Assembly (NCBI GenBank): GCA_964580575.1
Contig: CAZOLJ010000002.1
Location: forward strand, 1-64,000
DNA length: 64,000 nucleotides
Origin: CAVPDE01 sp964580575
GTDB lineage: Bacteria > Desulfobacterota > DSM-4660 > Desulfatiglandales > HGW-15
Reading direction: 5' to 3'
Numbering within the stretch: the first letter of the stretch is position 1; every line of letters begins with the position of its first letter. Positions 42,861 to 50,931 of this stretch are shown piece by piece. The notes beneath the pieces were generated by a model. It was not told where the DNA came from, searched no databases, and was given only the letters and a program-made list of their open reading frames with translations. The position numbers and the translations under genes were made by a program.

Positions 42861-43634
42861 ATGAGAACGCAACACCGAGTAGCAGAAAGTAAATTCGAAG
42901 CACGAAGCTCGAACTTAATGCAAACGTATTCAATTCGTTGCCATTCTGCCCCCTCACCCCGCCCTCTCCCCCAAGTTGGGGGAGAGGGGAAGGGTGAGGG
43001 GGCAGTTCCGAATGCAAAAGGAATTGATGCGTTTGTATCAGTGCAGAGGTCTTTGGTCCACCTCGTGGTCGTGCTTGTAGCATTCGCAGTATGCCTTTCA
43101 GCCTGTGCAGGGAAGAGCGGATCTTCGCAGTTCTATGTCCTCAGCTCTTTGCCGCAGCCTAGCCTGAGTGCCGCAGAGGGCGCTGTGATCGGGGTCTTCC
43201 CTGTTTCCATGCCTGATTATCTGGACCGGCCCCAGATCGTGACCCGGGTGAGCGACAACGAAATCAAGCTGGATGAGTTCAGCCGCTGGGCAGAGCCCCT
43301 TAAGGACAGCTTCACTCGGGCTCTCGTTCAGAACTTATCCACCCTTCTGAACACGGCGAAGGTGATCAAGACGACGCAGAGCACAGGCTCTTTAATGTCT
43401 TTGCAGGTTGCGGTCGAAGTGGTCCAGTTTGACGGAACCCTTGGCGGCGACGTAGTCCTGATCGCTAAGTGGGGTCTCTTTGACGCAGACGGCAAGAAGC
43501 TCTTGCTCGGAAAAGGGTCCTCGTTCAAGGAACCCACGGGAGCAGCGACCTACGAAGCACTGGTTGTGGCTCAGAGCAAGGCTGTTGCGGCACTCAGCCG
43601 CGAAATCGCCGAAGCGATCAGAACCAAAAGATGA
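42861..43634 (+). CDS. PqiC-like transport auxiliary lipoprotein with repeat-derived N-terminus
   Basis: The gene with the good ribosome site (GGAGG, ATG 42861) gives 257 residues, but the first ~60 codons are two foldback repeats read through in frame (GGEGKGEG and similar). The true lipoprotein signal (SLVHLVVVLVAFAVCLSAC) begins at about residue 64, and an in-frame GTG at 43041 would start just before it. The rest fits the ABC-type transport auxiliary lipoprotein family (PqiC): SQFYVLSSLPQP, VIGVFPVSMPDYLDRPQIV, RWAEPLKDSFTRALVQNL. It should sit at the outer membrane and receive the MCE tube. Which start is used decides whether it is lipidated. Confidence 0.75.
   Translation: MRTQHRVAESKFEARSSNLMQTYSIRCHSAPSPRPLPQVGGEGKGEGAVPNAKGIDAFVSVQRSLVHLVVVLVAFAVCLSACAGKSGSSQFYVLSSLPQPSLSAAEGAVIGVFPVSMPDYLDRPQIVTRVSDNEIKLDEFSRWAEPLKDSFTRALVQNLSTLLNTAKVIKTTQSTGSLMSLQVAVEVVQFDGTLGGDVVLIAKWGLFDADGKKLLLGKGSSFKEPTGAATYEALVVAQSKAVAALSREIAEAIRTKR
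42946..43005. repeat. C/G-block foldback inside the PqiC-like gene
   Basis: A nearly perfect hairpin: CTGCCCCCTCACCC ... CTCTCCCCCAAGTTGGGGGAGAG ... GGGTGAGGGGGCAG. It sits between the ATG with the ribosome site and the lipoprotein signal and keeps the frame open. Confidence 0.65.
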
Positions 43635-43800
43635 GAGGTTCCCGGCCGGGTACGGTTTTCATTCGCCTTCGCCAGGATATTCTGCAGCCTATTTCGGAGA
43701 GCATCCACTTTCCCCAAATGCTTTCGGCCCGATAAAGTGGCGAAAGGCGAGCTTCGGCGCAATTCCGCTCAAGACACCCCGCAGCAAGCTGCTGGGTGCT

Positions 43801-44214
43801 TCATCTTACCGGTTCAATCCGATCCCGGAGTTTTGTCACCCAGGCGGTCGTGGTTTTTTCAGCGGTGATGAGCGGGATATCTCTGGACAGGCACAAGCTT
43901 ATGTAAACCGCATCGTAGGCGGTTGCTCCATACTGCAAGGCTGTATGCAAGACAACTTTTTCGTCCGGATCACCTCTTTCCAACGGTGCGTCTATGTGAA
44001 GTTCGTAAATTTCTCTTGCTAGGTCTTCCGGCAATTCACGACGCTGAACCAGGGTCCGCAGGACGTTCGCGAATTCCCAGTAATGAAGCGATGGGACGAC
44101 AAGAACGACTTTTCCAGCCAAGAGTCGTTCCTGCCACGCTCTGGCTGACGTCGAGAAAACCTCTTCCAGGTACCACGCCACGGCAACGCTGGTGTCCAAG
44201 ACGTAAGCATTCAC
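43801..44214 (-). CDS. vapC: VapC-type PIN-domain toxin
   Basis: 137 residues with PIN motifs: VLDTSVAVAWYLEE (first Asp), SLHYWEFANVL (Glu), and ATAYDAVYISLCLSRDIPL followed by ITAEK. It overlaps its antitoxin gene by 4 bp. A weak hairpin GCAGCAAGCTGC separates it from the convergent PqiC-like gene. Family: ribonuclease toxin. Confidence 0.85.
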   Translation of the reverse strand: MNAYVLDTSVAVAWYLEEVFSTSARAWQERLLAGKVVLVVPSLHYWEFANVLRTLVQRRELPEDLAREIYELHIDAPLERGDPDEKVVLHTALQYGATAYDAVYISLCLSRDIPLITAEKTTTAWVTKLRDRIEPVR

Positions 44215-44450
44215 CGGGAGTCACGGTCCTTTCGGAGAATGTCGCGGCTGTCACTTCGCAGCCTGAGCGCTTTGGTTCTGTGGCGAAGACTGTCGAGACG
44301 CTCCTTATAAGTCGACCGCCGTCGTTCCTCTGCCTTCATGGCCACAAATGCAGCCAGTGCTTCCTCAACGAGCGCACGCTTGGTCTTTGCTTTTGAGTGC
44401 TTTTGTGCCTCTGCAAGCAAATCGTCGCTTAACTCAATGTTCGTTCTCAT
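44211..44450 (-). CDS. vapB: VapB-type antitoxin
   Basis: 79 residues starting MRTNIELSDDLLAEAQKHSK, a ribbon-helix-helix or VapB (DUF2191) N-terminus with ALVEEALAAFV, then a basic tail. It is followed directly by vapC. A 17-bp palindrome lies 10 bp upstream. Confidence 0.82.
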   Translation of the reverse strand: MRTNIELSDDLLAEAQKHSKAKTKRALVEEALAAFVAMKAEERRRSTYKERLDSLRHRTKALRLRSDSRDILRKDRDSR

Positions 44451-44459
44451 ATATCCAAA

Positions 44460-44476
44460 AATACACCTAGTGTATT
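44460..44476. promoter_or_regulatory. Putative VapB operator
   Basis: AATACAC-CTA-GTGTATT, perfect 7-bp arms, just upstream of the antitoxin start on the minus strand; the usual position for autorepression by a VapBC complex. Confidence 0.45.
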
Positions 44477-44635
44477 CAATGTGTCAAGACTGAAAAACCT
44501 CCTTTTGGAGATGGGTCGAAGATGAATTCCCGAAGAACACAGCCTGGATAATGGACAACCAAATCCGAAGCTCGAGATCCGAAGATCGAAACGTCTTGAT
44601 TCAATTAGATAAACGGATTCTGAGTGCGCCGATGC

Positions 44636-45088
44636 TTAGATCTTCGTATCATTCCCGGCAAGAGGATCTCGAACATCGAGGAAAGGGAACTTGAGGAAAT
44701 CCCGGTCATGGGTGTAGAGGGTTTTTACCCCATGGGAGCGAAGCAAAGCCGCCAGATGGGCATCTGGCACCAGATTCCCTCGGGTGGGAACCTCTGAGGT
44801 GATGGCGCGGTAGACGGCCCAGAATCCTTCGTCTTCGGACAAAAGCCGTGCATGAGGGAGGCTGCGAAGGCTTTCGATGTTAGCCATAGCCTCATCGGGG
44901 GATAAGGGATGATCGAAGACGGCAGGGTGCGTCGCAATTCGCAAGTAGCTCATCACCGTCGGCCAACCAACGTAGAAGACTTCTCGTTGAGCAATGCAGG
45001 ATTCGATAAATGCCTTGGCACGCTCAAAGTGAGGGCTGCCTGTGTCTGATGCATAAAGCAGAATGTTGACGTCAATGGCGAAACTCAT
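44636..45088 (-). CDS. vapC: VapC-type PIN-domain toxin
   Basis: 150 residues with FAIDVNILLYASDTGSPHFE at the start and closing NLVPDAHLAALLRSHGVKTL and YTHDRDFLKFPFLDVRDPL. It belongs to the same PIN subfamily as the toxin at 32.1 kb (DxNLLxYA...LVxDAxLAAL...DRDFxxFP). The 4-bp overlap with the antitoxin gene makes one operon. Confidence 0.85.
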   Translation of the reverse strand: MSFAIDVNILLYASDTGSPHFERAKAFIESCIAQREVFYVGWPTVMSYLRIATHPAVFDHPLSPDEAMANIESLRSLPHARLLSEDEGFWAVYRAITSEVPTRGNLVPDAHLAALLRSHGVKTLYTHDRDFLKFPFLDVRDPLAGNDTKI

Positions 45089-45348
45089 CGTGGCTTGGAA
45101 CTCTTGTATCGGGGCGATTCACTTTCCATGACGGCATACAACGCCTCGTGATCCGCTAAGTCAACGCGGGCGCCCATTTTTTTTGAGATCCATCTGGGTG
45201 GCTTGGCTGGAGCCTTGCTCGATTTGCGGTCAGCGAGGGCCTGGGCCAACAGGTCTGAAATGATCCGGCCGAGGGATCTTCCCTCTTGTTGCCGGATCTT
45301 CTTAAGATCCTTCATAACGGAAGTTTCTATGTCGACTGTAGTGCGCAT
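45085..45348 (-). CDS. vapB: VapB-type antitoxin
   Basis: 87 residues beginning MRTTVDIETSVMKDLKKIRQ, a ribbon-helix-helix DNA-binding start (GRSLGRIISDLLAQAL), followed by a flexible basic tail. TGATGC ... GCATCA half-sites flank the start (45348-45378) and could be its operator. Confidence 0.8.
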   Translation of the reverse strand: MRTTVDIETSVMKDLKKIRQQEGRSLGRIISDLLAQALADRKSSKAPAKPPRWISKKMGARVDLADHEALYAVMESESPRYKSSKPR

Positions 45349-45477
45349 GATGCATTGATGATCATATAAACCGCATCAGATGTCAAGGGCTTTTTCGGGT
45401 ACTCCAAACTCCCTTTTTGTTTTTCGAAGCCTCTCAGATAAAAAAGAATCCAGACGCCCTGTCTCAACGGTCTTTTC

Positions 45478-45640
45478 GAAGAAGGTGCCCTTGTGGCCAT
45501 TCTGCTAGTTCAGGGACGCCGCAGGAGACTTGCGGAAGAGTCGCTACGGGAGAAAATGGACGAGCTTGAACATTTCTTCGACGTTACCCTGGATTTGTTG
45601 TGCGTGGCCAACACGGACGGCTACTTCGTGCGGCTCGGAC
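45478..45640 (+). pseudogene. PAS sensor kinase fragment
   Basis: The frame reads VAILLVQGRRRRLAEESLRE and KMDELEHFFDVTLDLLCVAN then TDGYFVRL, which is the end of a membrane segment, the linker helix and the start of a PAS domain in hybrid sensor histidine kinases. Homology stops abruptly at about 45636. No kinase domain follows, so this is an internal fragment. Confidence 0.55.
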
Positions 45641-45644
45641 GGCT

Positions 45645-45826
45645 GGTTCCCGGGCGGCCGGGAAAGAAACGTCACCCTGGGCATCAACTGGTATATCAAC
45701 CGGAGATTCGGCCTGATGGCGGGGTATCTTTGGGTCTTTTGCGATGAGAACGCAAACGACGACGGGATGGTCATCGGCGGCGATCGGCCCCGGATTTTCC
45801 AGATGCGGTTCCAGATGCGCTTCTGA
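45645..45826 (+). pseudogene. OprP/OprO-type porin, C-terminal fragment
   Basis: In another frame, the sequence GGRERNVTLGINWYINRRFG, then GGDRPRIFQMRFQMRF with terminal Phe, is the closing beta-strands of a phosphate-selective porin-like protein. The upstream ~350 residues are absent; the fragment is joined directly to the PAS fragment. It is a deletion scar. Confidence 0.55.
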
Positions 45827-46034
45827 ATATTTCTCTCTTGCGCAGCACGTGGCTTGTGGAGGGGCGGGGCATCAGCATTTTGCTTGTCTCGCCGTACAAT
45901 TGCCTGTAAATTTGCGGACAACAACGTGGACCCCCACGGGCAGGTGCTCCTGGTTTCCTGCGGAGGCGGGTGAAGGATAAATAGAACAAGATCTGTAGGA
46001 AAACAGAAAGTGAAAGCCGAGAAGGAGTTCGAAC

Positions 46035-47672
46035 ATGAAAGCAGGAATCAAACCCCTCACAAGACGCAAGACATGGAAGGCTCTTAAAGCCCACTATAGG
46101 GACGTCCGGGAGCTGCATCTGCGGGATCTCTTCGCACAGGACTCCGAGCGCGGCGAGCGGATGGCGGTCGAAGCTGCAGGAATCTATCTGGATTACTCGA
46201 AAAATCGGGTCACCGACGAAACCGTCAAGCTCCTGATGCAACTGGCCGAGGAATCCGGATTGCGAGAAAAGATCGCAGCCATGTTCAGCGGGGAGAAGAT
46301 CAACGTCACGGAAAAGCGAGCCGTCCTGCACGTGGCCCTGCGAGCGCCGAGAGGGGCATCCATCTTCGTAGACGGAGAGAACATAGTGCCCCAGGTCCAC
46401 GCCGTGCTCGACAAGATGGCGGACTTCTCCAAGCGCATCCGGAGCGGTGGCTGGAAAGGCCACACGGGCAAGCGCCTTCGTAATGTTGTCAACATCGGCA
46501 TCGGCGGCTCCGACCTTGGTCCGGTCATGGCCTACGAGGCGCTGAAACACTACAGCGACCGCACCATGACTTTCCGGTTCGTCTCCAACATCGACGCTAC
46601 AGACTTTGCGGAGGCGGTGCAGGACCTGGACCCGGCTGAGACTCTCTTCATCGTCTCTTCGAAGACCTTCACCACCCTGGAGACGATGACCAATGCCCAA
46701 ACAGCTCGCGAGTGGTTGCTCAAGGGACTTGGCGGCGACGTCAAAGCAGTGGCCAAGCACTTTGTCGCGATTTCCACGAACACCGCCAAGGTGTCCGAGT
46801 TCGGCATTGACACGGCCAACATGTTCGAGTTCTGGGACTGGGTCGGCGGCCGCTACTCCATGGACTCGGCCATCGGCCTGTCCACCATGCTGGCCCTCGG
46901 ACCGGATCACTTCCGGGCCCTGCTCCGGGGTTTCCACGAGATGGATGAGCACTTCCGCACAGCGCCCTTCGAACGCAACCTGCCGGTGCTCATGGCCCTC
47001 CTGGCCGTGTGGTACAACAATTTCTTCGGAGCACAGAGCGTGGCGGTCTTGCCTTACGAACAGTACCTGAAGCGATTCCCTGCATATCTCCAACAGTTGA
47101 CCATGGAGAGCAACGGCAAGCACGTCACCCTGGACGGGACCGAGGTGGACTACCAAACAAGCCCGATTTACTGGGGGGAGCCGGGAACCAATGGCCAGCA
47201 CTCCTTTTACCAGTTGATCCATCAGGGAACCAAGCTCATCCCCTGTGATTTCATCGCGTTTGTGGAGCCTCTGAACCCGATCGGCCGGCACCATGATCTG
47301 CTTCTGGCGAACGTCTTTGCACAAAGTGAGGCTCTGGCCTTCGGCAAGGCGGCCGAGGAGGTGAGAGAGGAAGGGACGGCGGAGTGGCTTGTTCCACACC
47401 GCGTTTTCCAGGGCAACCGGCCGACCAACACCCTGCTTGCTGACCGGCTTACGCCGGAAACCCTCGGCAAGCTTGTGGCTCTCTACGAGCACGCTGTTTT
47501 CACCCAAGGGGCGATCTGGAACATCGACTCGTTCGACCAGTGGGGCGTGGAGCTTGGCAAGGCGCTGGCCCAGCGGATTGTACCTGAGCTGGAGAACAAG
47601 AAAGAGCCGTCTCTCGGCCATGACAGTTCAACGAACAATCTGATCAGGAGATATCGAAAAGGAAAAAATTAG
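46035..47672 (+). CDS. pgi: Glucose-6-phosphate isomerase
   Basis: 545 residues, full length for bacterial Pgi. Signature blocks: NIGIGGSDLGPVMAYEALKH, FVSNIDATDFAEAV, SSKTFTTLETMTNA, FEFWDWVGGRYSMDSAIGL, and the C-terminal GAIWNIDSFDQWGVELGKAL with catalytic residues. AAGGAG precedes the ATG. It interconverts glucose-6-P and fructose-6-P and heads a run of pentose-phosphate genes (gnd, pgl). Confidence 0.93.
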   Translation: MKAGIKPLTRRKTWKALKAHYRDVRELHLRDLFAQDSERGERMAVEAAGIYLDYSKNRVTDETVKLLMQLAEESGLREKIAAMFSGEKINVTEKRAVLHVALRAPRGASIFVDGENIVPQVHAVLDKMADFSKRIRSGGWKGHTGKRLRNVVNIGIGGSDLGPVMAYEALKHYSDRTMTFRFVSNIDATDFAEAVQDLDPAETLFIVSSKTFTTLETMTNAQTAREWLLKGLGGDVKAVAKHFVAISTNTAKVSEFGIDTANMFEFWDWVGGRYSMDSAIGLSTMLALGPDHFRALLRGFHEMDEHFRTAPFERNLPVLMALLAVWYNNFFGAQSVAVLPYEQYLKRFPAYLQQLTMESNGKHVTLDGTEVDYQTSPIYWGEPGTNGQHSFYQLIHQGTKLIPCDFIAFVEPLNPIGRHHDLLLANVFAQSEALAFGKAAEEVREEGTAEWLVPHRVFQGNRPTNTLLADRLTPETLGKLVALYEHAVFTQGAIWNIDSFDQWGVELGKALAQRIVPELENKKEPSLGHDSSTNNLIRRYRKGKN

Positions 47673-47685
47673 GTCCCACCTCAGA

Positions 47686-47842
47686 CGTGGCCCGGCAATC
47701 TAAAATCCCCCTTAGACGGGGGGAGGGCGAGGGTGGGGGTGGAAAAGGGAACAACATTTCTAAGCTTTTTCATTTCCCCCTCCCCTTTATCCCCTCCGCA
47801 AGGGGAGGGGAGCCTTTGATAGCGGGGCCTGGGGGGATTTTG
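47686..47842. repeat. C/G-block foldback
   Basis: AAAATCCCCCTTAGACGGGGGGAGG, then CCCTCCCCTTTATCCCC facing GGGGAGGGG, and a distal GGGGGGATTTT that pairs with the AAAATCCCCC at the left. It separates pgi from gnd. Confidence 0.55.
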
Positions 47843-47854
47843 AAAGGAGCGCTT

Positions 47855-48877
47855 ATGCAAATCGGGATGGTCGGTCTTGGAAGAATGGGCGGAAACATGG
47901 TGCGCAGGCTGATGCGTGCAGGTCATGAATTCATTGTTTACTCTGCGACGGCCAAGACAAGGGAAACCTTTGCCAAGGAGACAGGCGCTTTTGCCGCCTC
48001 CTCGATCGACGAGCTTGTGGCCAAGCTCAAGCCGCCGCGCGTGGTTTGGATCATGGTGCCGGCGGCCGTGACGGATGAGACGTTGAATCAGGTAGTCGAC
48101 CGACTGCAAAAGGGGGACATCGTCATCGATGGTGGCAATTCCTACTACATCGATGACATCCGTCGGGCCAGAGAGCTGGCTCCCAAGGGGATTCACTACG
48201 TCGATTGTGGGACAAGCGGTGGGGTCTGGGGGCTCGATCGTGGGTATTGTCTCATGATCGGCGGGCCCAAAGAGGCGGTTAAGTACCTAGATCCGATTTT
48301 CAAAGCTCTTTCTCCCGGGCGAGGCTCGATTCCCCGAACTCCGGGCCGGGAAAAAGCCGGCGGCACGGCGGAGGAGGGGTATCTTCACTGCGGGCCGGCC
48401 GGCGCAGGCCACTTTGTGAAGATGGTGCACAACGGAATCGAATACGGCATCATGGCAGCCTATGCCGAGGGGCTCAACATCTTGCACCACGCTAATGTGG
48501 GCAAGCAAGACCATGCGATCGATGCAGAGACCACGCCGCTCCGAAACCCCGAAGAGTATCAATACGACATGAACTTGCCCGACATCGCAGAACTATGGCG
48601 CCGCGGCAGTGTGATCGCTTCGTGGCTGCTGGATCTGACGGCGGCCGCTCTGATACAGGATCCGGCTCTCTCCGGATTCGCGGGCCGGGTTTCGGACTCA
48701 GGCGAAGGGCGCTGGACCTCCAAGGCGGCGATCGATGAGGCTGTTCCAGCGCCGGTCCTCACGACGGCGCTCTATGAGCGATTCAGCTCGCGGGGCGAAG
48801 GGGACTTTGCCGATAAGATCTTGTCCGCCATGCGCTACCAGTTCGGAGGACACGTGGAGAAAGAGGCAAAGAAGTAA
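47855..48877 (+). CDS. gnd: 6-phosphogluconate dehydrogenase (decarboxylating), GndA type
   Basis: 340 residues from the ATG at 47855 with AAAGGAG upstream. It is the short (~300-340 residue) bacterial form, normally NAD-linked. Rossmann GLGRMGGNMVRRLM; IDGGNSYYIDD; GTSGGVWGLDRGYCLMIGG; and GAGHFVKMVHNGIEYGIMAA with the catalytic Lys-His. It produces ribulose-5-P and CO2. Located between pgi and pgl. Confidence 0.92.
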   Translation: MQIGMVGLGRMGGNMVRRLMRAGHEFIVYSATAKTRETFAKETGAFAASSIDELVAKLKPPRVVWIMVPAAVTDETLNQVVDRLQKGDIVIDGGNSYYIDDIRRARELAPKGIHYVDCGTSGGVWGLDRGYCLMIGGPKEAVKYLDPIFKALSPGRGSIPRTPGREKAGGTAEEGYLHCGPAGAGHFVKMVHNGIEYGIMAAYAEGLNILHHANVGKQDHAIDAETTPLRNPEEYQYDMNLPDIAELWRRGSVIASWLLDLTAAALIQDPALSGFAGRVSDSGEGRWTSKAAIDEAVPAPVLTTALYERFSSRGEGDFADKILSAMRYQFGGHVEKEAKK

Positions 48878-48879
48878 GA

Positions 48880-49029
48880 AATTCGAAATCCGAAGCACGA
48901 AACCCGAAACAACACTCAATGATCAGAATTCAAATGACCAAAAGCAAGGCCCTGGACTTCTGTTTTGAACATTGAAGTATTTGAACTTTGAGTTTGTTTC
49001 GAGTTTCGGATTTCGTGCTTCGAATTTGG
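48880..49029. repeat. GAAATTCGAAATCCGAAGCACGA foldback
   Basis: Left arm AAATTCGAAATCCGAAGCAC, right arm GTGCTTCGAATTTGG preceded by GTTTCGAGTTTCGGATTTC, joined by ATTCAAATGACCAAAAGCAA and its partial complement. It fills the gnd-pgl gap. Confidence 0.6.
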
Positions 49030-49060
49030 CGAACCAAAGGGTCCGCTTTGGGAGCGATCG

Positions 49061-49750
49061 TTGGAGATTAGAGTATTGGCGGATGCTGATGCGGTTGCCC
49101 GGGACGCTGCCGTTTTCATCGCCGGGGAGGCTCGGGCTGCCGTGGCCGACCGTGGCCGGTTCATTATCGCGGTGAGCGGCGGTCGCGCACCATGGCAAAT
49201 GCTGCGCCACCTAGCAGACGAGGAGTTACCCTGGAAGGGCGTGCACGTCGTGCAGGTGGACGAACGTGTGGCTCCTGCAGGCGACCCTGACCGGAACCTG
49301 ACGCACTTAGCCGAGAGCTTGCTCGAACGTGCGCCGCTGCCGCCCGAACGAATCCACGCCATGCCGGTGGATGAGAAAGACCTGGAGGCCGCGGCCAGGC
49401 GCTACGCTCTGACTCTCCGGGAGATCGCCGGCTCGCCGCCGGTGCTGGACCTCGTCCACCTGGGTCTCGGTACCGACGGCCACACCGCCTCTCTGGTGCC
49501 GGGAGATCCGGCTCTTGATGTCACGGACGAGGATGTTGCGTCCACCGGGCCGTACCAGGGGAGGCGGCGTATGACCTTGACCTATCCCATCCTCAATCGT
49601 TCCCGACGTATCCTTTGGATAGTGACGGGGAGTGAGAAAGCGGACATGCTGGTGAGGCTGAGGAATGGTGATCCATCGATTCCTGCCGGCAGTGTGCGCC
49701 GGGATCATGCCCTGGTGCTCGCCGACCGAGCGGCGGCTGAAAGATCCTGA
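49061..49750 (+). CDS. pgl: 6-phosphogluconolactonase
   Basis: 229 residues from a TTG start with GGGAG 5-10 bp upstream. DevB/SOL-type motifs: FIIAVSGGRAPWQMLRHL, VDERVAPAGDPDRNL and the hallmark LVHLGLGTDGHTASLVPGD. It hydrolyses 6-phosphogluconolactone. With gnd it gives two of three oxidative pentose phosphate steps; glucose-6-phosphate dehydrogenase (zwf) is not in the window. Confidence 0.88.
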   Translation: MEIRVLADADAVARDAAVFIAGEARAAVADRGRFIIAVSGGRAPWQMLRHLADEELPWKGVHVVQVDERVAPAGDPDRNLTHLAESLLERAPLPPERIHAMPVDEKDLEAAARRYALTLREIAGSPPVLDLVHLGLGTDGHTASLVPGDPALDVTDEDVASTGPYQGRRRMTLTYPILNRSRRILWIVTGSEKADMLVRLRNGDPSIPAGSVRRDHALVLADRAAAERS

Positions 49751-50425
49751 AAGCCTTCTGAGCGGCAAAGGTCCGAATCGCGAAAGTCGGGAAAGGAAGG
49801 TGGCTCCATCATACTGGGCAAGAAGGTGCGCAGTAAATCCAAGCGAAGCCTCTGAAGGAGAAGGCTGGATGTTAAGCTTTAATGGTCGAAGATCGACATT
49901 CGGGACAGCATGTAGGATGCGTTCAACAGCATCCCCCGCAGGCAAGCTCACGGTCCACCGCCTCGCGACATGCTTCAAGTTGCGGGAAGGTGTGTACAGT
50001 CTCACGGCGCCACCTCGCTCTCGCCGAATGGCGACCGCGCCCAGTGGCTGAGCCAGTTGGACGAGCTGCAGTTCTGGCGTATCTGTGGGCGGGAGAAACA
50101 TCAGCCCGGCAAAGCTATCGTCTTTCCATGCAAGGAGCGCACGACTCCCCTCCGCTGCCTTCCGAGCCAGTTCGCGAGCCTCGATGGACAAAGGAAGAAG
50201 GGAGGAGAAGTTCGTGTCTTCGGGGGCGATTATTGCCCCATAAGGCGGGATCAAACCCTCGTGCACGAACGGCTCCAAAGCAACCAATAGCTCGCTTAAG
50301 ATATGCTCACGAATCTTCTTCGAGCGTGCCCAGCCCGGAAACAAATGCTGGTCGCTCACCCCAGCGAGGTTAAGTTCCTTTCGCAGCAAATCGAGTCGGT
50401 TCTTGTCTGTGTTGTCCAGCGTCAC
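49307..50425 (-). CDS. Unknown protein; 3' part antisense to pgl
   Basis: A minus-strand frame from GTG 50425, with AGGAGG about 10 bp upstream. The first ~225 residues (ELNLAGVSDQHLFPGWARSK, SLLPLSIEARELARKAAEGS, LGAVAIRRERGGAVRLYTPS) look like a genuine globular protein, but the rest runs antisense through pgl and is unlikely to be real. The gene has probably lost its natural 3' end at the junction near 49750. I recognise no family. Confidence 0.35.
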   Translation of the reverse strand: MTLDNTDKNRLDLLRKELNLAGVSDQHLFPGWARSKKIREHILSELLVALEPFVHEGLIPPYGAIIAPEDTNFSSLLPLSIEARELARKAAEGSRALLAWKDDSFAGLMFLPPTDTPELQLVQLAQPLGAVAIRRERGGAVRLYTPSRNLKHVARRWTVSLPAGDAVERILHAVPNVDLRPLKLNIQPSPSEASLGFTAHLLAQYDGATFLSRLSRFGPLPLRRLSGSFSRRSVGEHQGMIPAHTAGRNRWITIPQPHQHVRFLTPRHYPKDTSGTIEDGIGQGHTPPPLVRPGGRNILVRDIKSRISRHQRGGVAVGTETQVDEVQHRRRAGDLPESQSVAPGRGLQVFLIHRHGVDSFGRQRRTFEQALG

Positions 50426-50459
50426 TGCAGCCTGACCTCCTGATGCACCTGACAAGACT

Positions 50460-50786
50460 TCATTCCAGAATTGCCCTCATGAATGCGTCCGCGGGGTCCG
50501 AGTAAAAGACGATTTTCACCTTCGTCGCCATGTCGTCCGGGAGGTCCAGAAGCTGCCTTCGCGATGAAATCGGCATGAGAAGGTGGTCATTGACCCATGC
50601 GAGCAGAGCCTCGAAACCGACGGCATAACCCGGTCGTGGTATATCGCTGGACGGATCGGGGTGCTCCTTGATAGTGCGGGTCTTGTTGTCGCCCTGGCAG
50701 ACTATAACGCGCGGCCCTTTACGAGCCAATCGGTCAAACCTGCGAAGATCAGAGGCAAAGTATTCACGCGAAATAGATAAATCCAC
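50460..50786 (-). CDS. Small protein, unknown
   Basis: 108 residues at most, ending FYSDPADAFMRAILE, 34 bp before the previous minus-strand gene. No clear ribosome site for the GTG at 50786, so the true start may be internal. Contains KGPRVIVCQGDNKTRTIKEH. It lies next to an IS remnant and may itself be a fragment. Confidence 0.35.
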   Translation of the reverse strand: MDLSISREYFASDLRRFDRLARKGPRVIVCQGDNKTRTIKEHPDPSSDIPRPGYAVGFEALLAWVNDHLLMPISSRRQLLDLPDDMATKVKIVFYSDPADAFMRAILE

Positions 50787-50796
50787 TGGACTACGA

Positions 50797-50931
50797 TGCG
50801 ATCAGACGATTTTCCTTACGGGACTACAATCGAGGAAAGACTATCCCGACAAACTTCGCAGAGTCAAATTCTTCGATGAAGAGAAGCACAGAAGTTTTTC
50901 CTTCCTTACGAATAATTTTATCGTGCCCGCC
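50797..50931 (+). pseudogene. IS4-family transposase remnant
   Basis: About 45 codons: IFLTGLQSRKDYPDKLRRVK, FFDEEKHRSFSFLTNNFIVP. This matches the conserved block of IS4-type transposases around the YPEKLRR and FLTNNF motifs, which comes before the catalytic Glu region. Both sides of the transposase are missing. It lies 200 bp upstream of tRNA-Arg and explains part of the ~340-bp gap; the rest shows nothing recognisable. Confidence 0.65.

Noticed and set aside
45771..47621. Minus-strand frame of 616 codons
   Set aside because: Antisense to pgi, which is full length with all signature motifs.
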